From: GCA-2705995 sp965661625
GTDB lineage: Bacteria; Bacteroidota; Bacteroidia; Flavobacteriales_G; Salibacteraceae
Direction of reading: 5' to 3'
NCBI GenBank assembly: GCA_965661625.1
Contig: CBFIEM010000004.1
Span: forward strand, 1 to 64,000
DNA length: 64,000 nt
Shown here: positions 44,035 through 53,684 of the stretch, piece after piece
Layout of the letters: the number at the start of each line of letters is the position of its first letter
Position numbering within the stretch: the stretch's first letter is position 1
Made by a program: the position numbers and the translations under genes
Notes under the pieces: model-generated
Told to the model about the DNA's origin: nothing
Database searches by the model: none
What the model saw: the letters and a program-made list of their open reading frames with translations, nothing else

Positions 44035-46359
44035 ATGAACAAAGTCTACGCTTTTGTTGGGCTTATGTTAGCTCAAACTGTAGTTTTTGGCCAAGAAGCT
44101 AATAAGCCGATGTCGGCTGAAGCTGAATTCATCAAGCCAGCAAAAAACTACGTACTTTCAGCTACAGATGAGACCCAATTACCTATTGTCAATCACGATT
44201 CGAAAGTGAAACAAAACTTTTCGCGTGCGTTAGGTGTTACTGTTTTCTCAGAAGATTTCTCTGCAGACCCTTACAGCAACGGTTGGACGTATTCAGGTTC
44301 CAACGGTACATCAATCACGAATTTATGGGAGTACCGCGGTTTAGTCACAGTTCCGGATACAGGTACAGGAACACGAGGTGCATACGGTAATAACCGTCGT
44401 ATTGAGTCTCAAACATGGCAGAATGGTTTCATGATCTTTGATTCTGACTTCCTTGATAACAATGGAGTTGATGGTGCTTTTGGAACGGGACAATCTCCTA
44501 CTCCACATACAGGGCTACTTCTTTCTCCAATGATTGATTTAGCTGGAATCAGCTCCTCTATTTTACAGTTCAATACGTATGCCCGCCGTTTTGCAGGTGA
44601 AAGCTTTGTATACATCGGTATCGATAACGGTGGTGGAAACATCACTTGGGTGGATACATTGGGTGTACACACTGATGATAACCTTGACGTGAATGCTGTT
44701 ACTGACACTGATGAGCTAATTACCTATTACCTTCCTTCAGTTGTTGCTAACCAACAAATCCGCCTTGGATTTTATTATGATGGTGCAACCACAGCTGTCA
44801 ACAACCTGCTGGGCTATTACTTTTGGCAAATTGATGACATCCTTGTTCAAGAAGCTCCAGAATATGATCTCGTTGCTCAAAATAACTTCTACAAAGGAGC
44901 TACTGCAGCAGCGGGTTATGACATCTGGTATGAGGCTGTTCCTGAAATCCATGCTGTTTTAGATGACCTTACAATGGGAGCAACTATTGAAAACAGAGGA
45001 AGATTAGATCAGACAAACGTAGTAGCAGAAACATTCTTCTACTGGTTTGATGGAACTAACTTCAACATTATCGATAGTGTGATCTCTTCGCCAGCTGATT
45101 TAGTAGCAGGTGACACTGCAGATTACGAAGCAACAAGTACTTACAACTTAGGTGCTAGTGGTCTAGGAACATATGCACTCGTGACTGAAGCAGCAGCTGA
45201 CCAGCCAGAAGATGTGCCAAACGACAATTTAATTGATGAGTATATCGATGTAACAGCAAATGAATATTCATGGGCTGTAAATTCAGATATCTATTACAGA
45301 TTTGGAGGAACTCTTGCAGGATCTCGTTGGAATTTCTGTACTGCATTCCAAATGAATGCTACAGACACTCTAAAATCTGCTTCTTTTGAGCCATTATGGA
45401 ACCCTGGTGAAGATTATCACCCAACTACGAATGATGCGTTTATTGTGAATGTATATTCAGAAGCTGACATGAATTTTAACGGAGCTACTCAGGAGTGGAC
45501 ACTTAATGGATTACCAGTTGCCACTTCAGATTTTGAATGTAACTCTATATATTCATTGCAGGAAGTTGACACGAATGTTCAAGAGTTTATTAACATACCA
45601 CTAAAGCACAGCTCTGCTACTCCAGCAGTAACTGCTGGACTATACTACATGTGTGTTAGTACGTTAAACCCTTCTATTTATGTTGGTCACAATGACGAGC
45701 GCTCTGCTCAAAACTTCTGGATTGGACTTTCAATTTCAGCTCCAGAAGCAGATTATGACCCACTAGTTGACCCTACAAGTGGTGTATTCGGCGTTTGGGG
45801 AATTATCCCTTCATTCAAATTATGGACTGCAAATGCTGCTTTCTGTGACAACGCCAATTTATCAGCTACAGTAAATGTTGACAACTCTGCTGGAACATCA
45901 GCTGACATTTCTACTACTGGAACAACGGGTGGAACTGCACCATATAGCTACCAATGGTCTGGTCCAAATGGATATACTGCTTGTACTGGTGACATTGCTA
46001 ATGTTACAACGCAAGGAGAATATACTTTGACGGTAGTTGATGCTTTCGGCTGTACTTCTGAGGTTAGTGCAACTGTTCAACTAACAAGCGTAGTTGAGAA
46101 TGAAATCAATGCATCAATAAATACTTACCCTAACCCAGCAATTTCTGATTTCAATATTGCATTGGAAGAAGTTGAAGCTGGCGCTTACAACATCACTGTT
46201 CGTAACATGTTAGGCCAAGTTCAAGTAAACAACAACGTAACGATCAACGGAAGTTATTTCGAGACTATCGATATAGCTAACTTTGAAGCTGGCATCTACT
46301 TTGTTGAGATCACAAATGAAAACAACGAAAAAGCGGTAATTCGTTTCGTTAAACAATAA
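44035..46359 (+). CDS. T9SS-secreted surface protein 1 (type A sorting domain)
   Basis: A 774-aa exported protein (signal peptide about 1-19, ending VFGQ). After a short propeptide-like part comes a jelly-roll/choice-of-anchor-like domain (about 70-280) with NGFMIFDSDFLDNNG, LLLSPMIDLAGISSSIL and YYFWQIDDILVQEAPEYD, then CARDB-like beta-regions (about 280-600), one SprB-type repeat with APYSYQWSGPNGYTACTG (about 625-690), and a type A T9SS C-terminal domain with YPNPA and GIYFVEITNENNEKAV (about 700-774). It is related to the next gene over nearly its whole length. Function and ligand are unknown. Confidence 0.9.
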   Translation: MNKVYAFVGLMLAQTVVFGQEANKPMSAEAEFIKPAKNYVLSATDETQLPIVNHDSKVKQNFSRALGVTVFSEDFSADPYSNGWTYSGSNGTSITNLWEYRGLVTVPDTGTGTRGAYGNNRRIESQTWQNGFMIFDSDFLDNNGVDGAFGTGQSPTPHTGLLLSPMIDLAGISSSILQFNTYARRFAGESFVYIGIDNGGGNITWVDTLGVHTDDNLDVNAVTDTDELITYYLPSVVANQQIRLGFYYDGATTAVNNLLGYYFWQIDDILVQEAPEYDLVAQNNFYKGATAAAGYDIWYEAVPEIHAVLDDLTMGATIENRGRLDQTNVVAETFFYWFDGTNFNIIDSVISSPADLVAGDTADYEATSTYNLGASGLGTYALVTEAAADQPEDVPNDNLIDEYIDVTANEYSWAVNSDIYYRFGGTLAGSRWNFCTAFQMNATDTLKSASFEPLWNPGEDYHPTTNDAFIVNVYSEADMNFNGATQEWTLNGLPVATSDFECNSIYSLQEVDTNVQEFINIPLKHSSATPAVTAGLYYMCVSTLNPSIYVGHNDERSAQNFWIGLSISAPEADYDPLVDPTSGVFGVWGIIPSFKLWTANAAFCDNANLSATVNVDNSAGTSADISTTGTTGGTAPYSYQWSGPNGYTACTGDIANVTTQGEYTLTVVDAFGCTSEVSATVQLTSVVENEINASINTYPNPAISDFNIALEEVEAGAYNITVRNMLGQVQVNNNVTINGSYFETIDIANFEAGIYFVEITNENNEKAVIRFVKQ

Positions 46360-46378
46360 GCAACTTTAGCTTAAATAA

Positions 46379-46412
46379 GAAGGCTACTCTTTATAGAGTG
46401 GCCTTTTTTTTT
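46379..46412 (+). terminator. Terminator after T9SS cargo gene 1
   Basis: AGGCTACTCT (46381-46390) pairs with AGAGTGGCCT (46395-46404), with one G-T pair, followed by eight T. Confidence 0.87.
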
Positions 46413-46546
46413 GCCCGGAAAAATGTTTGATAACTTACAAATACATCGATCCAAACAGGAAATTTTAATAAAGTGACTCCTACTATTCGCTAACTTCAAC
46501 AAATGGCCTTATATTAGCCTCAGGCAATTTAAAACTTAAGGCAACT

Positions 46547-48724
46547 ATGAAAAGGATATTTACCCTAGCATCCGCAGCACTGCTGTGGACAGGAGTTTCT
46601 GCGCAACAACAAGAAGTGCAGCAAATCTCAAACAGCAAGCACAAACTTGCTCCCCCAACTAAAATTCATCAAACAAAAGCTCAAGGCGGAGGATCCCCTT
46701 CCATTGCAGCACCTGGTGATACATTGTTCTATGAATCTTTTGCAAATGGACTTGCAGGAGACGGTGCAAATGGAACTTGGACATTGAACGGCATTCCTAA
46801 TCAAGCACTCTGGGAATATCGTGGAACAGCTTCAAATCCTGATGTAACTGTAGGTTCGCGTGGGGCTTTTGCAGGAACACAGCAAAATCCTCTGGGAGAT
46901 CCAATTGCATCACCTACAGCGACTAATGGATTCATGATTTTTGACTCTGACTTTCTTGACAACGCTGGAAATGCTACCAACCCTGGTGGTGGAGTGGCAC
47001 CCGCACCTCACATTGGATACTTAGTGTCTCCTACTGTAGACTTTACAGCAGTATCGAGTGCTGTAATGACAGTTCACAGTTCATTTCGCCGTTTCTTCGG
47101 TGAGGGAAATGTAGAAGTCTCTATTGATGGCGGAAGCTCTTGGATCGATACGATTCAATTGTATAACGCGGATAATTTAGAAGTGAACGAGTCTACCAGC
47201 GATGACGACATCCGTACATTCTACCTACCTGGCGCGATTGCTGGAGAGGCAAATGTAAAGTTCAGGTTTACCTTTGATGGGAATCCTGGAAATCTAAATG
47301 GTAATGGATACTACTATTGGATGGTTGATGATATTACAATCTCTGAATCACCTTACAATGACCTAAGGTTAGAGAATGGATACTTTTCTACAGCACCCAT
47401 TAACAATAACGAAAAGTATTTCAATGAAGTACCTGTTCAGCATGCAGCACTAGATACCTTAAGGTTTTCTGGGGGTGTTACCAATTATGGTAGTGCTCCA
47501 CAGGGAAATACAGTATTTACTGCGACGATTGATGGCCCCACTTCTGGTTCTATCACTTCAACACCAGCGACAGTTAATCCCGGAAGTACTGACACCTTGG
47601 TGGCTAATTCATTCATAATTCCAAACGGAGGAGTTGGTGACTACGCAATTACCTATAGCGTGTCATCAGATTCAACGGATGCGATCCCAAGTGATAACTT
47701 AGATTCTACCACCTATCATGTTACAGAGAACCTGTACTCTTTTTATCCAAGAGGATTAGATGCAACATTCTCAAACTGGTGGAATGAGCCTTATCGTGTT
47801 GTTGTAGGTTTCCCAATATATACTGCTGATACAGCGGTTGCTATAGGTATCGAATGGGGATTAGGAACTAAGCCAGGTCATGTTGTTAGTTTCCAGATTT
47901 ACGATGATATCGACAATCCAAACGTGATTGGTGAGCGCGCATTTTACGCCCTTACCGACGAGGACTTGGATGGTGAAATCAAGTATTACAACCTTCCTAT
48001 TACTCCGCTTCCAAACGCACAATTCTACTTCGTTGGGATCGAGTCTTTCCAAGCAAGTCCTGATACTACCTCTGTAAGCACTAATGGTTCTTTTAATGTT
48101 TCAGATGATATCGAGAATGGTAGCTTTAATACGTTCGTTTCAGTTAACGGAGGTAATTTTGGAGCAACAAGACTTCACCCCAAATTTCACCTATTGACTT
48201 ACAACAGTAGCTTATGTAGTAATAATGCTAACATTGTTGCTACGGTAGATGATGATCAGGAAGTAGGCACAGTACAATTGGATTCTATTCAGAATATGGA
48301 AGGTCCTTTCTTTTACAACTGGACAGGTCCAAATGGATTTACTAGCGATTTAGCAGACATTACAGTAACTACTCAAGGAAGTTATTCCTTAGCTGTTCAG
48401 GATATTAATGGTTGTTCATATACACAATCATTCACTGTAGCTGGACAGGTTACAAGTGTTGAAGAAAATGAATTGGAAAAAGCCGTTTCGGTTTATCCTA
48501 ATCCGTCAACTGATTTCATAAATGTATCATTTGAAAGTGTTAATTCGGGAGTATACCATTTGAGCCTTAAAAACATCATGGGTCAAGTAGTATCTCAATC
48601 AACACTAAACATCTCAGGAAACCACCTTCAGGTTATTGATGCTTCTGAGGTAACACCTGGAATTTACTTTGTTGAAATTACTAATGAAGGAAATAAGTCA
48701 GTTACACGTGTTGTAAAACAATAA
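46547..48724 (+). CDS. T9SS-secreted surface protein 2 (type A sorting domain)
   Basis: A 725-aa exported protein, a paralogue of the previous gene: signal peptide about 1-19 (VSAQ), the same N-terminal anchor-like domain with NGFMIFDSDFLDNAG, HIGYLVSPTVDFTAVSSAVM and YYYWMVDDITISESPYND, beta-rich middle, one SprB-like repeat (FFYNWTGPNGFTSDL), and a type A C-terminal domain with YPNPSTDF and PGIYFVEITNEGNKSV. The high similarity of the N-terminal 280 residues and the C-terminal domain to the neighbour shows a tandem duplication, while the middle parts have drifted. Confidence 0.9.
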   Translation: MKRIFTLASAALLWTGVSAQQQEVQQISNSKHKLAPPTKIHQTKAQGGGSPSIAAPGDTLFYESFANGLAGDGANGTWTLNGIPNQALWEYRGTASNPDVTVGSRGAFAGTQQNPLGDPIASPTATNGFMIFDSDFLDNAGNATNPGGGVAPAPHIGYLVSPTVDFTAVSSAVMTVHSSFRRFFGEGNVEVSIDGGSSWIDTIQLYNADNLEVNESTSDDDIRTFYLPGAIAGEANVKFRFTFDGNPGNLNGNGYYYWMVDDITISESPYNDLRLENGYFSTAPINNNEKYFNEVPVQHAALDTLRFSGGVTNYGSAPQGNTVFTATIDGPTSGSITSTPATVNPGSTDTLVANSFIIPNGGVGDYAITYSVSSDSTDAIPSDNLDSTTYHVTENLYSFYPRGLDATFSNWWNEPYRVVVGFPIYTADTAVAIGIEWGLGTKPGHVVSFQIYDDIDNPNVIGERAFYALTDEDLDGEIKYYNLPITPLPNAQFYFVGIESFQASPDTTSVSTNGSFNVSDDIENGSFNTFVSVNGGNFGATRLHPKFHLLTYNSSLCSNNANIVATVDDDQEVGTVQLDSIQNMEGPFFYNWTGPNGFTSDLADITVTTQGSYSLAVQDINGCSYTQSFTVAGQVTSVEENELEKAVSVYPNPSTDFINVSFESVNSGVYHLSLKNIMGQVVSQSTLNISGNHLQVIDASEVTPGIYFVEITNEGNKSVTRVVKQ

Positions 48725-48746
48725 CAACTATTAATTCAAATTGCCC

Positions 48747-48780
48747 AAGAGCCGTTCAATGCTGAACGGCTCTTTTTTTT
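48747..48780 (+). terminator. Terminator after T9SS cargo gene 2
   Basis: AAGAGCCGTTCA (48747-48758) and TGAACGGCTCTT (48763-48774) form a perfect 12-bp stem with an ATGC loop, then a T run. It leaves only about 30 nt to the next ATG. Confidence 0.88.
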
Positions 48781-48810
48781 GATATATTTGAGAGATAACA
48801 CCTTGATTTT

Positions 48811-51291
48811 ATGAAGAAAACAATATTGTTTTTTGCGTCACTCCTTTTATTTGTGGTTGCTTTTGGACAGAGTTCCTTTCAAACAGCAATCCAAGCTCCT
48901 TTTCTACCAACGGTTGCACCAAATACCAGTCAGCCGTCAACAGATAACACTTCCAGAAGTCCTGTAAACTTAGATACCCTCTGGTATAGTGACTTTAGCA
49001 ATGCTGGCGACTGGACTATTGAAAACTACCCCAACAGCAGCTATGGATGGGAGATTACCACATCAAATCTTGGCTGGTATTTCAACAACCCCATTAATTC
49101 TACTTCAGGTGGAGAATACGCCATGCTATGGAATGGAAATCCAACCACGGGATCAGTAAGTGGCGCATCCCACGTATTAAAAACATCTCAAGCAATTGAT
49201 GTAAGTTCTGTTACAGGTAACCTCATCATGAGGTTTGAGCAATACTTTGCACGTTTCCAAGACACCTTTCAAGTTCAGGTTAGTAACAACAATGCTACAT
49301 GGACAACAATAGAAGACAACACGTGGTTAGGTATTCTTTCTTCAAACGGAGGTTCGCCGAGTGACAATGCCGAATTGGACTATTACTACATCCCTTCAAG
49401 TATTGTAGGTAATGGGCAAGATTCTCTTTATTTCCGCTTCAGGTGGGGCAGTGAACTTTTCGGAGTGAATGAAGGAGTTGGCTACGGATGGATGGTAGAT
49501 GACGTATTGTTCTTAAGAACATCTGGTAATGATGTTCAGATGAAGCGGAGCTATTTCAATACAAATGCCCAAAATTCGAACCTACGCCATTTCAATCAAA
49601 TTCCGCGACACCATGCCGTTCATGATACGGTTTCCTTTAGCGGTGCCATACAAAACAAAGGAACGTTAACACAAACTGGTGCTTTGATGCAAGTAAATAT
49701 CGAGCATCCTTTTGGTTATGATAGCGTTATGAGTGCACCTCAATCAATATCGGTAAATCAAACAGATTCGTTCAATACGGCTGAGCTAACACCCTTCGAT
49801 CAGGGCCCAGGTCAATATTCGGTGAATTTCATTGCTCGCACAGATAGTACTGACGACCTTCCTATTAACGATACCATTTACTATCCATTGCAAGTAACAG
49901 ATACTACTTATGCACGTGATTTTGATAATCATTCAGGAGATGGACAGTGGTATGGCTCAACTACTTCTTATCGCATTGGGAATATGTATACGTTGCATGA
50001 GGCAGACACCGTTACAAGTGCAAGCTTTCTATTTCAAGCTTCTACTCAGCCAGGAGCTCAAGTTCGTGCACACGTGTACAATGATCAATTTCAGTTGCTA
50101 ACCAGCAGTAACATTATAACACTTACTGCAGCACAAATCGGAAATTGGATTACCATCAATCTTCCAGATACACCCTTACAACCTGGTGATTACCTCGTTG
50201 CATTTCAAACTTTTGGAGATCCAGTTGCATGGGGGATCGATGAAACTAATCCCCAGCCAGATAACTTCCAAGTTTATGCAAGCCTAGGGTTCTCATGGTT
50301 CTATACGAACATCTCAATTCCGATGATTCGTATGAATGTTAAAGGTCCTTATTGTCCTCCATTTAATGCCAGTCATTTGGTATTTAATTCACCCGATTGC
50401 GACCCGACAAACCTCGATGGCAGTGCACAAGCATTGCCAATTTCAGGAACAGCACCATTTCAGTTTTCATGGTCAAATGGAGAGGTTGGACCTGTTGCAA
50501 ACAACTTGGAAACTGGCGACATAACAGTTCGAATAACCGATGCAAACTTATGTAGCGGAATATACCAATTCAACCTACCCCTTCCAGATGGGCCTGATGC
50601 AAGTATAGTGCAAGAAGTGGATGTGCTTTGCCGAAATGAATGTAACGGTGCAGTAGAAGTTGCTGCAACAGGTGGTACACCGCCATATTCTTATACATGG
50701 TCACAATCAAATGCATCAGGTAACTTCCCAGATAACTTATGTTTTGGAAGCTTCGCAGTAACAATAACAGATTCTTTAGGATGTACCGATCAGCTTAATG
50801 GGTTCTTATTACAACCAAACGACACCTTATCTGCACAGGCATCCAGCCCAGCAAATGGACAAGTTTTAGCCTCTGCTTCTGGCGGAACTCCTCCTTACAA
50901 CTACAACTGGTCGTCTGGTGATGCTGGAGCATCTGTATCCAATCTTCCTATTGGAACGTATACAGTAACCGTATCAGATGCAAATGAGTGCGAAAAAATC
51001 CTTTCAGTTGAAGTAACTCAGGCATCATTTGTGTCGGAAGAAATTGCTCGGTCTATCCGAATTTTCCCAAATCCTGCAAAGCAGATGGTAACCATTGAGC
51101 AATTTGGAGTTCCAATCTCTGGAAAAGTTCAAATTTTAAATGTTATGGGAGCTGTTGTATTGGAACAACAACTTAATATAACAGACCATCAACTAACTAT
51201 TGATCTTCAGAACTTCGATCCTGGGATGTATTTTTTAAGATTGCACTCTGATCAAGCGATTGTGTTACTGGATCAACTCATAATTCAATAA
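48811..51291 (+). CDS. T9SS-secreted surface protein 3 with SprB-like repeats
   Basis: An 826-aa exported protein (signal peptide about 1-19, ending AFGQ). It shares the anchor-like N-terminal region with the two preceding genes (GYGWMVDDVLFLRTSGND), more distantly. It then has a CARDB-like part and three SprB-type repeats near 540-735 with APFQFSWSNGE, PPYSYTWSQSN and PPYNYNWSSGD, and ends in a type A T9SS domain (FPNPAKQM, PGMYFLRLHSDQ). SprB repeats occur in the large adhesins of gliding flavobacteria, so a role in adhesion is likely but unproved. Confidence 0.88.
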   Translation: MKKTILFFASLLLFVVAFGQSSFQTAIQAPFLPTVAPNTSQPSTDNTSRSPVNLDTLWYSDFSNAGDWTIENYPNSSYGWEITTSNLGWYFNNPINSTSGGEYAMLWNGNPTTGSVSGASHVLKTSQAIDVSSVTGNLIMRFEQYFARFQDTFQVQVSNNNATWTTIEDNTWLGILSSNGGSPSDNAELDYYYIPSSIVGNGQDSLYFRFRWGSELFGVNEGVGYGWMVDDVLFLRTSGNDVQMKRSYFNTNAQNSNLRHFNQIPRHHAVHDTVSFSGAIQNKGTLTQTGALMQVNIEHPFGYDSVMSAPQSISVNQTDSFNTAELTPFDQGPGQYSVNFIARTDSTDDLPINDTIYYPLQVTDTTYARDFDNHSGDGQWYGSTTSYRIGNMYTLHEADTVTSASFLFQASTQPGAQVRAHVYNDQFQLLTSSNIITLTAAQIGNWITINLPDTPLQPGDYLVAFQTFGDPVAWGIDETNPQPDNFQVYASLGFSWFYTNISIPMIRMNVKGPYCPPFNASHLVFNSPDCDPTNLDGSAQALPISGTAPFQFSWSNGEVGPVANNLETGDITVRITDANLCSGIYQFNLPLPDGPDASIVQEVDVLCRNECNGAVEVAATGGTPPYSYTWSQSNASGNFPDNLCFGSFAVTITDSLGCTDQLNGFLLQPNDTLSAQASSPANGQVLASASGGTPPYNYNWSSGDAGASVSNLPIGTYTVTVSDANECEKILSVEVTQASFVSEEIARSIRIFPNPAKQMVTIEQFGVPISGKVQILNVMGAVVLEQQLNITDHQLTIDLQNFDPGMYFLRLHSDQAIVLLDQLIIQ

Positions 51292-51303
51292 TGAAAACAA
51301 CGA

Positions 51304-51330
51304 TAAAGGGGCTTCAGCCCCTTTATTTTT
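51304..51330. terminator. Bidirectional terminator between cargo gene 3 and mlaF
   Basis: AAAGGGGCT (51305-51313) and AGCCCCTTT (51316-51324) form a perfect stem followed by a T-rich tail on the plus strand. It overlaps the last codons of the convergent mlaF gene by a few bases. Confidence 0.8.
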
Positions 51331-52087
51331 TCCGCTCATTTGCGCGAATCCGTTTCATGAATTTTGAAGCGTATACAAAGTCTACAACTTCTTTGTTGTC
51401 CGTCTCGAGGATGTCCTTATGACTTCCCTCCCACCACTTCTTTCCTTGGTGGATGAACATCACTTTATCACCTATCTCCATTACTGAATTCATGTCGTGT
51501 GTAATAACGATAGTGGTGATATTGAATTCGTAGGTGATTTCCTGAATTAAATTGTCGATAACAATACTTGTTTGCGGGTCTAATCCAGAATTGGGTTCAT
51601 CACAAAACAAGTATTTCGGATTCATAGCGATAGCCCGGGCTATGCCCACCCGCTTCTTCATCCCTCCTGAAAGCTCAGCAGGAAACAGTTTACCAGCATT
51701 TGGCAAATTGACACGATTCAAACAAAAAGCAACACGATCTTCCATTTCTGATTTTGAAGACTGTGCGAACATTTGAAGTGGAAACATTACATTTTCCTGG
51801 ACAGTCATGGAGTCGAATAATGCCGATCCTTGAAATAAAAACCCTAATTCCTGTCGAATTTGCTTTCGGTCTTTAAAAGGCATTGAAGTAAAGTCTTGTC
51901 CATCATAGAGCACACTCCCACCGGAATCAACATCATGAAGGCCTACAATACATTTGGTCAATGTAGTTTTGCCGCTTCCACTCGCACCAATAATCAAATT
52001 AGTTTTACCCTTCTCGAACTGAGCATTGATCGTGTCTAAGACTACCACCTCACCAAACGTTTTACTCACATTTTTCACTTCAATCAT
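51323..52087 (-). CDS. mlaF: ABC transporter ATP-binding protein, MlaF-type
   Basis: A 254-aa ATPase of the Mla phospholipid transporter, which moves lipids between the inner and outer membranes. Walker A is GASGSGKTT (about residues 34-42), the signature is LSGGMKKRVG, Walker B is YLFCDEPNSGLDP, and the switch His is in TIVITHDMNS. The SGGM signature is typical of MlaF. Its ATG overlaps the mlaE stop (ATGA). An MlaD-type lipid-binding gene is not present here. Confidence 0.93.
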   Translation of the reverse strand: MIEVKNVSKTFGEVVVLDTINAQFEKGKTNLIIGASGSGKTTLTKCIVGLHDVDSGGSVLYDGQDFTSMPFKDRKQIRQELGFLFQGSALFDSMTVQENVMFPLQMFAQSSKSEMEDRVAFCLNRVNLPNAGKLFPAELSGGMKKRVGIARAIAMNPKYLFCDEPNSGLDPQTSIVIDNLIQEITYEFNITTIVITHDMNSVMEIGDKVMFIHQGKKWWEGSHKDILETDNKEVVDFVYASKFMKRIRANERKK

Positions 52088-52851
52088 ATGAGTAAGGTTT
52101 GAGTGATCAAATAATTCAACAGCAGGATTACTATACTGCTTGAAACTACTGCAGTAGTACTTGATTTACCTACCTCTACGGAACCTCCTTTTGCGTAATA
52201 CCCATAGTAAGCTGGTACTGCAGTTACAACAAAAGCAAACACAATTGTTTTGATAATCGCATAATAGTAATCAAATTCCCTGAAGTCGAATTGGATTCCA
52301 TAAATGTAATCAGCTGATGAAACAAGCCCAGACATAACCGCTGCTGCATAACCACCGGTTATACCGATAAACATCGACAATGAAATGATAAAGGGGTTAA
52401 TAATCATCATCCCAATTATTTTCGGGAGAACGAGGTGATTTGCACTATTAATCCCCATAATTTCTAGTGCATCTATCTGTTCAGTAACGCGCATTGTTCC
52501 AAGCTCAGAAGCAATACTAGAACCAACTTTACCTGCCAATATAAGCGCGATTATTGTTGGAGAAAACTCAAGAATAATGGATTGCCTTGCAGCATATCCT
52601 ACTGTGTATAGCGGAATAAACCCTCCATCTAGATTTGAGGCAGTTTGGATTACAATTACCGCACCCATGAATAATGAAATGATAAAAATAATACCCAGTG
52701 AACCAACCCCAAGGGAAAGGATCTCTTTAACAAGCTGATTTCGAAACAATTTTGGTCGGTCTGGCTTTGAAAAAACCAGTTTTAGCATCATGAAAAATCG
52801 GCCGATATGGTAAAGGAATTGCACAGGACGAAAATATGTAATTCTATGCAC
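52084..52851 (-). CDS. mlaE: MlaE family lipid ABC transporter permease
   Basis: A 255-aa inner-membrane permease with about five hydrophobic segments and the MlaE core: FMGAVIVIQTASN, then EFSPTIIALILAGKVGSSIASELGTMRVTEQIDALEIMG, a strongly conserved segment of this family. The listed start is GTG; an ATG at codon 21 (52791) is a possible shorter start, but other MlaE proteins extend some 10 residues before that point. It pairs with mlaF. Confidence 0.93.
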   Translation of the reverse strand: MHRITYFRPVQFLYHIGRFFMMLKLVFSKPDRPKLFRNQLVKEILSLGVGSLGIIFIISLFMGAVIVIQTASNLDGGFIPLYTVGYAARQSIILEFSPTIIALILAGKVGSSIASELGTMRVTEQIDALEIMGINSANHLVLPKIIGMMIINPFIISLSMFIGITGGYAAAVMSGLVSSADYIYGIQFDFREFDYYYAIIKTIVFAFVVTAVPAYYGYYAKGGSVEVGKSSTTAVVSSSIVILLLNYLITQTLLI

Positions 52852-53017
52852 TTGAATGATTGAAAAATCGGCGCAAAACTACTTAACTTCGCAAAATGAT
52901 CACGGTCCGACTTCGTATTATAAAGGTTTTGGGTATCATAACCCTGGTTACCATTCTTTCGTGCACATCTACAGGGTGTGCCATATTCAAAAAGAAATGT
53001 TATCCCCCTTGTCCAAC

Positions 53018-53632
53018 ATGGGACAAATAACTGATCAATTCTATGAAGGCCTTCGAGAATTTGTGCCAAGCCAAGCACTTCCTATTCTCAAAGAGCAGCT
53101 CTTGGCCTTCCCCGTCCAATTGAAAATTTCACGACCGCGTAAAACCAAGTTAGGAGATTACCGTCCGCCCTGGAAAAAGCCCCATCATGAAATTAGTGTA
53201 AACTGCGATTTGAATAGCTATGCATTTACAGTTACCCTCGTTCATGAAATAGCTCACATGTACACTTGGGAGAAGTATAAAAACACCGTAAATCCTCATG
53301 GACAAGAGTGGAAAAGCACATTCCGTATGTTGTTAATTCCCTACCTAAACGCTCGCGTATTTCCAGAACAAGTTGAACGTGCAATTGCTACATACCTGAA
53401 AAACCCTAAAGCTTCGAGCTGTACAGACCGTTTACTTTATAAAAGCTTGAGTCAATTTGATGCTACACCTCAAGTTCATCTTGATGATTTAGGGGAAGGG
53501 GCCAAATTTAAATTTAAAGGGAAAGCATTTAAAAACCTGGGTGTTATTCGTACTCGTCATCGTTGTTATGAACTAGCGTCTGGTCGCATTTTTTTAATTT
53601 CAGGAGCCGCTACCGTTCAAATTCTAGAATAG
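53018..53632 (+). CDS. SprT-like zinc metalloprotein
   Basis: A 204-aa protein from the preferred ATG. It holds the metal motif HEIAHM with the third ligand in NPHGQEW, as in SprT/Spartan-type domains, and the phrase GDYRPPWKKPHHEISVN typical of the bacteroidal group. KNPKASSCTD and the C-terminal small beta part (RHRCYELASGRIFL) complete the family shape. Its role in bacteria is unclear; eukaryotic Spartan cuts DNA-protein crosslinks. The frame is open up to 52856, but the first 54 codons show no family resemblance and lie in the divergent promoter region of mlaE. Another ATG is at 52997. Confidence 0.85.
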   Translation: MGQITDQFYEGLREFVPSQALPILKEQLLAFPVQLKISRPRKTKLGDYRPPWKKPHHEISVNCDLNSYAFTVTLVHEIAHMYTWEKYKNTVNPHGQEWKSTFRMLLIPYLNARVFPEQVERAIATYLKNPKASSCTDRLLYKSLSQFDATPQVHLDDLGEGAKFKFKGKAFKNLGVIRTRHRCYELASGRIFLISGAATVQILE

Positions 53633-53684
53633 CACAACTTATTTCATAAAGAGTTCGTTAATTTGGAATCCAAATTACAAATGT

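Noticed and set aside
52856..53017. N-terminal extension of the SprT-like gene
   Set aside because: The extra 54 codons do not resemble SprT proteins, and they cover the promoter region of the divergent mlaE gene.
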